A stretch of 6,949 nt of DNA from Candidatus Bipolaricaulota bacterium (GTDB lineage: Bacteria > Bipolaricaulota > Bipolaricaulia > Bipolaricaulales > Bipolaricaulaceae), in the NCBI GenBank assembly GCA_014360945.1, contig JACIWM010000063.1, forward strand, positions 1 to 6,949, read 5' to 3'. Position 1 is the first letter of the stretch; each line of letters begins with the position of its first letter. Below are positions 1 to 4,277 of the stretch, piece after piece. A program made the translations under genes and the position numbers. The notes beneath the pieces are model-generated. The model did not search any database, was not told the DNA's origin, and was given only the letters and a program-made list of their open reading frames with translations.

Positions 1-524
1 TCCTTTGGGCCAAATCTGAGCTTCTTGAGGAATGGCCGCCGTTTCTTACCGGGGGAGAGATGATCCGCGAGGTTTGGATCGATCGAGCCACCTGGGCTGA
101 CCCGCCCGCCAAATTCGAGGCCGGAACCCCGCCCATTGCTCAGGCCATCGGCCTTGCCGCCGCCGTGGATTACCTGGAAGGAATCGGAATGGACCAAGTA
201 CAGAACCACGGAAAGGAACTCACGGCTCAAGCGCTGGAGGGTTTACTTTCCCGTCCCTTTGTGGAGGTTTATGGCCCCCACGACGCGGGAAAAAGAGGGG
301 CCCTAGTGGCTTTCAACCTGCGAGGAATTCATCCTCATGATGTGGCCACCCTTTTGGATCAGGAGGGCATCTGCATCCGCGCCGGGCACCATTGTGCTCA
401 ACCTTTGCATCGCAAGATGGGAATCGCTGCATCCTGCCGAGCTTCGTTCTACATTTACAATACGCGGGAAGAAGTGGAGAAGTTCTTGGCTGCGGTGGAC
501 TGGGTGTGGGAGGAGATGAAATGA
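1..524 (+). CDS. sufS: SufS-type cysteine desulfurase, C-terminal part (5' end outside window)
   Basis: A PLP enzyme that takes sulfur from L-cysteine as an enzyme-bound persulfide for Fe-S cluster assembly in the cytosol. The frame is open from base 3, upstream of the first ATG at 60, so the gene is cut by the window edge; 173 codons are visible. What I see, numbering from the Met at 60: the GGEMIREV segment just before and at that Met, FEAGTPPIAQAIGLAAA at about 19-35, the active-site loop RAGHHCAQPL with the persulfide cysteine at residue 112 (codon 393-395), and CRASFYIYNT with the conserved Arg that binds the substrate carboxylate in this family. HHC followed closely by CRAS and YNT is typical of group II (SufS) rather than IscS/NifS. 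Its last codons overlap the SufU-like start (ATGA at 521-524), so the two are translationally coupled. The N-terminal PLP-lysine region is not in the window. Confidence 0.95.
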   Translation, partial: LWAKSELLEEWPPFLTGGEMIREVWIDRATWADPPAKFEAGTPPIAQAIGLAAAVDYLEGIGMDQVQNHGKELTAQALEGLLSRPFVEVYGPHDAGKRGALVAFNLRGIHPHDVATLLDQEGICIRAGHHCAQPLHRKMGIAASCRASFYIYNTREEVEKFLAAVDWVWEEMK

Positions 525-877
525 GCCCTTACGAGGAAGTGATCCTTGATCACTGGAAAAACCCACGCAACAAGGGACGGCTTTCCAATCCAGACCTGGT
601 GGGGATGGAGGTGAACCCCCTCTGCGGGGATGCCGTCCGGCTGGAACTCAAGGTTTCCGACGGAAAAGTGGCGGACGTTCGGTTCGATGGCCAGGGGTGT
701 GCCATCTCTCAGGCCGCTGCCTCCCTTCTCACCGAACTCATCCGCGGGCGTAGCCTAGCGGAGCTCCGAGAATTTCGGGACGAAGAGCTTTTGTCGGCCC
801 TGGGCGGAGTCATCCAAACGCGCCTTAAATGCGCTCTTCTACCCGTGCGAGCCTTACGAAAGGCTTTAGGGAGCTAA
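521..877 (+). CDS. sufU: Short SufU/IscU-like Fe-S scaffold or sulfur-relay protein
   Basis: A 118-residue member of the IscU/SufU (NifU N-terminal) family, partner of the SufS encoded just upstream. In Gram-positive SufU a zinc site of three Cys and one Asp accepts the SufS persulfide. The equivalent residues here are Cys35 and Asp37 (NPLCGDAV), Cys60 (GQGCAIS) and Cys104 (TRLKCALLP). The residue before the last cysteine is Lys103, as in SufU, not the His of IscU. The start is fixed by the ATGA overlap with sufS and by a strong Shine-Dalgarno GGGAGGAG at 508-515, five bases before the ATG. The N-terminus (YEEVILDHWKNPRN) aligns from the first residues, so the longer reading frame opening at 392 is not needed. 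Oddity: Cys60 and Cys104 are only 44 residues apart, close to IscU and well short of SufU, so the roughly 18-residue SufU insertion is missing. Whether it acts as scaffold or as sulfur relay cannot be decided from sequence. Confidence 0.9.
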   Translation: MSPYEEVILDHWKNPRNKGRLSNPDLVGMEVNPLCGDAVRLELKVSDGKVADVRFDGQGCAISQAAASLLTELIRGRSLAELREFRDEELLSALGGVIQTRLKCALLPVRALRKALGS

Positions 878-1380
878 CGCCGGGAGCGCCGCCGCGAGCG
901 CGCACCAGTTTTCGCCTTTCCCTTCTTTTTGGCGGTCCTTCGACGCGTGGCCCGCTTCGGCTTTTCCGGCACGGCCGAAGCGGCGAGGGCAATGACATCG
1001 GCTAAGGTCAGAGAAGCCATCTCCTCCATCATCTTTTTCTCCACGTTTTCCCAAAACGGATAGGTGGGGCAATCCGGATTGACCGAGATCAGATCCCGTC
1101 GCGTCCGGCCCAAGACCAGCTCTGGGCTTTTTTCCAAGATCTTTGCCAAATCCAAAATCTTTATTTCGCTGGGCTCCCGGACAAGCTTGAATCCTCCGAC
1201 CCTTCCCTTTTGGGCCTCTAAATACCCTTTCGCCCGCAAATCCAAGAAGATGCGGCGAAGGAAAGGCTCGCTTACCCCGCAAATTCTGGCGAGCTCGCGC
1301 ACAGCACTGCGGCGTTCCGGAAGTTTTGAAAGCTCATAAAGCGCCCGAATTCCGCTTGCCAACCTTCTTCCAAGCAGCAT
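874..1380 (-). CDS. Rrf2-family transcriptional regulator with a highly basic C-terminal tail
   Basis: A 168-residue Rrf2-type winged-helix DNA-binding protein. Residues 1-67 form the family domain: LASGIRALYELSKLPE, a helix-turn-helix around RELARICGVSEPFLRRIFLDL, and the wing KGRVGGFKLVR. Residues 101-130 (NPDCPTYPFWENVEK through LTLADV) match the usual Rrf2 C-terminal helix ending in TLADL. IscR, NsrR and RsrR use a cluster of cysteines around residues 90-110; only Cys104 is present there, plus Cys34 inside the HTH, so a standard Fe-S site is not supported. Residues 140-168 form a tail with 17 Lys/Arg in 29 positions, resembling histone-H1-like or nucleoid-protein tails and unusual for Rrf2. 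The start at 1380 is fixed by a strong Shine-Dalgarno sequence. The gene converges on the SufU-like gene with stops overlapping by 4 bp, so regulation of the suf genes is a reasonable inference but not shown. Confidence 0.9.
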   Translation of the reverse strand: MLLGRRLASGIRALYELSKLPERRSAVRELARICGVSEPFLRRIFLDLRAKGYLEAQKGRVGGFKLVREPSEIKILDLAKILEKSPELVLGRTRRDLISVNPDCPTYPFWENVEKKMMEEMASLTLADVIALAASAVPEKPKRATRRRTAKKKGKAKTGARSRRRSRR

Positions 1381-1383
1381 GGT

Positions 1384-1391
1384 CCCTCCTT
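1384..1391 (-). promoter_or_regulatory. Strong Shine-Dalgarno for the Rrf2 gene
   Basis: AAGGAGGG on the minus strand, 3 bases before the ATG at 1380-1378. This near-perfect anti-16S match fixes the Rrf2 start and shows that this organism does use Shine-Dalgarno initiation. Confidence 0.85.
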
Positions 1392-1395
1392 ACAT

Positions 1396-1408
1396 GGTGA
1401 TGATAACC
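1396..1408 (-). promoter_or_regulatory. Possible operator: imperfect palindrome over the -10 of the Rrf2 promoter
   Basis: GGTTATCATCACC on the minus strand matches its own reverse complement at 10 of 13 positions (GGT arms, ATCAT-like core) and covers the whole -10 box. Rrf2 regulators commonly repress their own promoters from dyads overlapping the core promoter, so this is a candidate autoregulatory site. A match this short could be chance. Confidence 0.3.
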
Positions 1409-1429
1409 CGCTTTTGGTTTTAGTGTCAA
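1400..1429 (-). promoter_or_regulatory. Sigma-70-type promoter of the Rrf2 gene
   Basis: The minus strand has a perfect TTGACA (1429-1424), an 18-base spacer and TATCAT (1405-1400, 5 of 6 to consensus). Transcription would begin near 1393, leaving a leader of about a dozen bases that is mostly Shine-Dalgarno. The gene can therefore be expressed independently of rlmN, which lies upstream on the same strand. No hairpin terminator is visible between the rlmN stop and this promoter. Confidence 0.7.
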
Positions 1430-1467
1430 AAATGCAGGTCGTAGCAAAAGAGGGGTGGCGCAAATGG

Positions 1468-2532
1468 TTATTCGGCGCGAGTAACTGCTTGAAAATCCTG
1501 GCCAAAACGAGAACGTAATTGACCGCAACCCGCCTGAATCTTTATCCCGCGCGAACGCCGCACCGTCACATCCATGCCGTGTGCCAAAAGCTCCCGCCGG
1601 AAAAGCTCGATCTGGCCTTCATCCGGCGGAGAAAAAGGCAGGCCGGAAGCGGGATTGAACGGAATGAGGTTCACATGCACGAGTTTCCCGCGCAAAAGAA
1701 AGGCCAAGGCCCGGGCGTGGCGCAGGTGATCGTTCACCCCGCGCAAAAGCACGTATTCAAAGGTCACGCGGCGGCCGGTGGCCAAAATGTACGCGTCCAC
1801 AGCGGCCATGATTTCTGAAATCGGCCAACGCTCCCCAAGCGGAACAAGTTTGGCCCGAAGTTCATCATCTGGGGCATGCAGTGAAATCGCCAAATTGTAT
1901 TGTCGACCCTCTTGGGCGAAGCGAAGTATGCCGGGCACTATCCCGATGGTGGATACCGTCATTCGGCGGGCGCCTAAATTGAACCCGCGCGGATCGTTCA
2001 AAATATGCATGGCCTTTAAGGTCGCTTCGTAATTGAGAAAAGGCTCGCCCATTCCCATGACCACCACGTTTGTCACCTGTTCTTTTTGGGCATGCAGAAG
2101 GCGCGCGAAATATAAGACCTGGCCAGCGATCTCTCCGGCGCTCAGATTGCGCACAAACCCCATCTGTCCGGTGGCGCAAAAAGGACAGCCCACCGGACAG
2201 CCAACCTGAGTAGAAATGCATACCGTGCGTCGGTTCTCTTCGCGGATAAGCACGGCTTCAATACTTGTGCCATCGGAAAGGCCAAGCAAAACCTTCTCCG
2301 TCCCTTCCTCATCGCCCTCCCTAGCCAACACTGTAAAGGGATCCAGGGAAAACCGGCGGGCTAGTTCTGCGCGCAGAGCTGCAGGCAAATTGGTCATGGC
2401 AGAAAAATCAGTGGCGAATTTTTTCCATACCCAGTTCCAGACCTGGCTGGCCCGATAGCGTGGCTCTCCTAGGGCCGCAAGCTCCACGGCCAGCTCCTCA
2501 TAGGACAGGTCCAAAAGCAGCCTTTTCTCCAT
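1468..2532 (-). CDS. rlmN: RlmN, dual-specificity 23S rRNA/tRNA adenine-C2 methyltransferase (radical SAM)
   Basis: It methylates C2 of A2503 in 23S rRNA and A37 of some tRNAs, using SAM both as methyl donor and as radical source. With the Met at 2532 the protein has 354 residues, normal for the family. Visible parts: an N-terminal domain starting MEKRLLLDLSYEELAVELAA with RASQVWNWVW; the radical-SAM motif CPVGCPFC giving Cys112, Cys116 and Cys119 for the [4Fe-4S] cluster; Cys105 (TVCISTQVG), the second mechanistic cysteine; GMGEP at 160-164; NLAISLHAP at 213-221; PFNP at 291-294; and Cys336 in AGCGQLR, which carries the methyl intermediate. Both mechanistic cysteines being present supports an active enzyme. 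The frame continues upstream to an ATG at 2679, but that extension (49 residues) does not look like RlmN and would run into the divergent gene. No clear Shine-Dalgarno precedes 2532. Confidence 0.96.
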   Translation of the reverse strand: MEKRLLLDLSYEELAVELAALGEPRYRASQVWNWVWKKFATDFSAMTNLPAALRAELARRFSLDPFTVLAREGDEEGTEKVLLGLSDGTSIEAVLIREENRRTVCISTQVGCPVGCPFCATGQMGFVRNLSAGEIAGQVLYFARLLHAQKEQVTNVVVMGMGEPFLNYEATLKAMHILNDPRGFNLGARRMTVSTIGIVPGILRFAQEGRQYNLAISLHAPDDELRAKLVPLGERWPISEIMAAVDAYILATGRRVTFEYVLLRGVNDHLRHARALAFLLRGKLVHVNLIPFNPASGLPFSPPDEGQIELFRRELLAHGMDVTVRRSRGIKIQAGCGQLRSRFGQDFQAVTRAE

Positions 2533-2541
2533 GCCCCGAAA

Positions 2542-2547
2542 ATTATC
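2542..2547 (-). promoter_or_regulatory. Candidate -10 box for rlmN
   Basis: The minus strand has GATAAT (5 of 6 to TATAAT) ending 9 bases before the rlmN ATG. No good -35 sits at the usual distance; CTGCAA at 2569-2564 is the nearest, 3 of 6 with a 16-base spacer. If used, transcription would begin within a few bases of the ATG, giving a leaderless or nearly leaderless mRNA. This would explain the absence of a clear ribosome binding site. Confidence 0.4.
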
Positions 2548-2598
2548 GCGGCCGGCGGCAAAATTGCAGGGGAAAGGTGGCACACAAACCATTCCAGG

Positions 2599-2615
2599 CA
2601 AGTGACAAAAACTTG
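2599..2615. repeat. Short inverted repeat over the -35 region of the DUF401-like gene
   Basis: CAAGT (2599-2603), 7 bases, ACTTG (2611-2615). The dyad overlaps the plus-strand -35 hexamer and lies between the two divergent genes, so it could be an operator. Five-base arms are short enough to occur by chance. Confidence 0.25.
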
Positions 2616-2630
2616 GGCCCTCTTTATAAT
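2602..2630 (+). promoter_or_regulatory. Sigma-70-type promoter of the DUF401-like gene
   Basis: GTGACA (2602-2607, 5 of 6), a 17-base spacer and a perfect TATAAT (2625-2630). The start codon at 2642 lies only 11 bases after the -10, so the predicted transcription start (about 2637) leaves at most about 5 untranslated bases. This suggests leaderless translation. Confidence 0.75.
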
Positions 2631-2641
2631 CCGCCCACGCT

Positions 2642-3817
2642 ATGACCTGGGCGGTTTTCGGGCTTTCGCTTTTTTTCATGGTCTTATTGGCCCGCTACAA
2701 CCTTTTTCTTGCCATGCTTGGCGGTGCTTTTCCCTTGGTTTTGGTGTCTTCCAATCCAAAAAACGCTCTTCTGGCAATGGCTAAGGCTGCCTGCGATCCG
2801 GGCGTGTTGACCCTTGCGGTAGCGGTGGGGCTGCTCCCGGTTATTGGGGTTGGGCTCCGCCATGGAGGATGGCTGGAGGCCCTCGTTTCTCATCTTCCCG
2901 GGAGCCGCCGCCTGAAATTTGCCCTGATACCGGCGATTTTTGGCCTCCTCCCCATCCCCGGGGGAGCCCTTCTCTCCGCGCCGGCTCTGGAAAAATTGGG
3001 TGGAGGAAAGGCGGAGGAGCGAGCCGCGGCCAACGTCTGGTTTCGCCACTTATTCCTCTCCTTTTACCCCCTCTCCGCGGCCTTGATCACCGGCGCGAAA
3101 TTGGCCGAACTGAATCTCTGGGAGATCATCCCCTTTCAACTCCCATGGGCTGCGCTTCTCGCCCTTTTAGGTGTTCCCTTCCTCCTCCGCCCGTTCTCCG
3201 GAAAGGCTGAGAGTGCACCCCGTCAAGAGCCTTGGATAAAGGCCTTTTTCTCTTGGATAGTGTTGCTCTTTGCTCCTATAGCTGATCTTGTATTGCAGCA
3301 TTTTTGGCACCCAAAAACGGAGGAATTGCCTTTGCTTGTGGCTCTTTTGGGCAGTTTTCTCCTCATTTTGGCTGGTCTCCGCGGCCGGGGCCTTTTGGCC
3401 CTCGTTCGGGATGCCGCACCATGGCGGTTTTCGTTGATCATCGTGGGTGTGTTTTCCTACCTTGCGGCCTTTCAATCCTCCGGCCTTCCAGAGAAAATTT
3501 CTGCGCTTGATCTTCCACTGTGGGGAACAGTGGTGGGGCTTGGCCTCCTCATGGGGTTGGCCACCGGCCGCCAGCAAGCAGCCCTTTCGGTCACGATCCC
3601 AGTGTATTTGCAAAGCGCGGGACACTTGACGCCGTGGGCGTTCTCCGTGCTTTACCAAGCTGCCTATTTGGGTTATCTCCTTTCCCCACTTCATCCCTGC
3701 CTCATTGTTTCCGCAGAGTTCACCAAAACCACACTCGGAGCAGTATTGAAGAAAGTGTTTTGGCCAAGCGTTTTATTCCTCCTCGCTGTTTTTAGCGCAA
3801 GTTTTTTCCTTGGATAG
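2642..3817 (+). CDS. DUF401-like polytopic membrane protein, putative transporter
   Basis: A 391-residue, very hydrophobic protein with roughly ten membrane segments by eye (about 2-18, 20-37, 53-72, 92-112, 136-153, 158-182, 199-220, 229-246, 262-278, 290-306, 333-356, 372-390). Pattern recognition places it in the DUF401 family of integral membrane proteins, which is related to the ion-transporter superfamily. The landmarks are LPIPGGALLSAP at 103-114, GLATGRQQAALSV at 305-317 and SPLHPCLIVSAEF at 348-360. These Gly/Pro-rich breaks recur in both halves, as expected of an inverted-repeat transporter with re-entrant loops. The substrate is unknown. The ATG at 2642 is chosen because the first membrane segment starts at once and a consensus promoter sits just upstream; no Shine-Dalgarno is present. 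The next in-frame ATG (2678) would cut into the first helix. No terminator hairpin is seen after the stop. Confidence 0.72.
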   Translation: MTWAVFGLSLFFMVLLARYNLFLAMLGGAFPLVLVSSNPKNALLAMAKAACDPGVLTLAVAVGLLPVIGVGLRHGGWLEALVSHLPGSRRLKFALIPAIFGLLPIPGGALLSAPALEKLGGGKAEERAAANVWFRHLFLSFYPLSAALITGAKLAELNLWEIIPFQLPWAALLALLGVPFLLRPFSGKAESAPRQEPWIKAFFSWIVLLFAPIADLVLQHFWHPKTEELPLLVALLGSFLLILAGLRGRGLLALVRDAAPWRFSLIIVGVFSYLAAFQSSGLPEKISALDLPLWGTVVGLGLLMGLATGRQQAALSVTIPVYLQSAGHLTPWAFSVLYQAAYLGYLLSPLHPCLIVSAEFTKTTLGAVLKKVFWPSVLFLLAVFSASFFLG

Positions 3818-3824
3818 ACCGGCA

Positions 3825-3853
3825 TTGGACCGCAAATCTTGCCTGGCTAAACT
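3825..3853 (+). promoter_or_regulatory. Weak candidate promoter ahead of the hppA relic and the ATPase
   Basis: TTGGAC (3825-3830, 3 of 6), a 17-base spacer and TAAACT (3848-3853, 4 of 6). It is the best pair I see between the DUF401-like stop and the relic's start. If it works, the ATPase mRNA begins near 3860 and carries the relic as a leader of about 420 bases. The alternative is readthrough from the DUF401-like gene. Confidence 0.3.
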
Positions 3854-3880
3854 AGCGCTGCAAAACTGAGGAGAGCGAAA

Positions 3881-4272
3881 ATGCTTGAAGACATGGTTCG
3901 GGGCTGGCGAACACTAGTTCTTGTAGGAAGGTGAGCCAGCGTTGTTGCGCTTTTTATCGATGTGTCTTGAGTTATGATCCCGGAACTGAGCGTATGCAAA
4001 CCATAGCGAATTTCGTTGGGGAAAGAGCACGTGCTTATCTTTTCGGCAAAATATGGTTTTGTCCCATCCGCCGAGGTCTGGAAAGGTATGGCCGGAGCCT
4101 TGGCTTAGCTCTTCGGTGCTGGTTGCTCCGCGGCAGCAGCCTCGTTTGGAATGCTCGCCGCGGTGATCGCGAACAATGTGGGTGATCCGTTCAAGTACAC
4201 AGCCGAACCTTCACCGTGATCTCCTTGGCCGCGGAAGTTTTTGTGTCCATAATTCTTCCCCTTACGGGGTGA
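3881..4272 (+). pseudogene. hppA: Internally deleted, frameshifted relic of a membrane-bound ion-translocating pyrophosphatase
   Basis: No intact gene fills 3818-4277, but three-frame reading yields ordered pieces of an H+/Na+-pumping pyrophosphatase. In the frame of the ATG at 3881 (Shine-Dalgarno GAGGAG at 3868-3873): TLVLVG, stop TGA at 3932, then ASVVALFI, which resembles the first membrane helix. In the next frame, 3964-4050: VLSYDPGTERMQTIANF followed by RARAYLFGK, matching the family's DPGTERMxxIAxxIxEGAxAYL segment. Back in the first frame, 4094-4171: GALA, a TAG at 4106, then LFGAGCSAAAASFGMLAAV, matching the helix ALAFLLGALCSALAGxIGM. It then jumps at about 4172-4180 to VGDPFKYTAEPS, which resembles the VGDPFKDTxGPS motif of the extreme C-terminus. 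A further frameshift gives FTVISLAAEVFVSIILPLTG and a stop at 4270-4272. Roughly 500 central residues, including the catalytic acidic motifs, are absent. Intact family members have about 650-750 residues. The product cannot be functional. Confidence 0.8.
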
Positions 4273-4277
4273 GTGGA

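Noticed and set aside
392..520. Upstream extension of the SufU-like frame to an ATG at 392
   Set aside because: It lies entirely inside sufS, adds 43 residues unlike the family, and the ATG at 521 has a strong Shine-Dalgarno and the family N-terminus.
874..970. Basic Rrf2 tail dismissed as a frameshift artefact
   Set aside because: This cannot be excluded, but the tail is a coherent Lys/Arg/Ala/Ser low-complexity sequence running to a stop at the gene boundary, so I kept it as real and listed the check.
2533..2679. Longer rlmN start at 2679 adding 49 N-terminal residues
   Set aside because: The added residues do not resemble RlmN, the extension would overlap the divergent gene's start and its consensus promoter, and the Met at 2532 begins exactly at the conserved N-terminal domain.
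3818..3880. Rho-independent terminator after the DUF401-like gene
   Set aside because: I found no GC-rich hairpin followed by a T-run. The T-rich stretch at 3801-3808 lies inside the coding region without a preceding stem.
3931..4185. 84-codon plus-strand frame taken as a small intact gene
   Set aside because: Only its DPGTERM...YLFGK part is protein-like and it matches one frame of the hppA relic. The rest is out-of-frame reading of the same relic, and the Shine-Dalgarno belongs to the ATG at 3881 in another frame.
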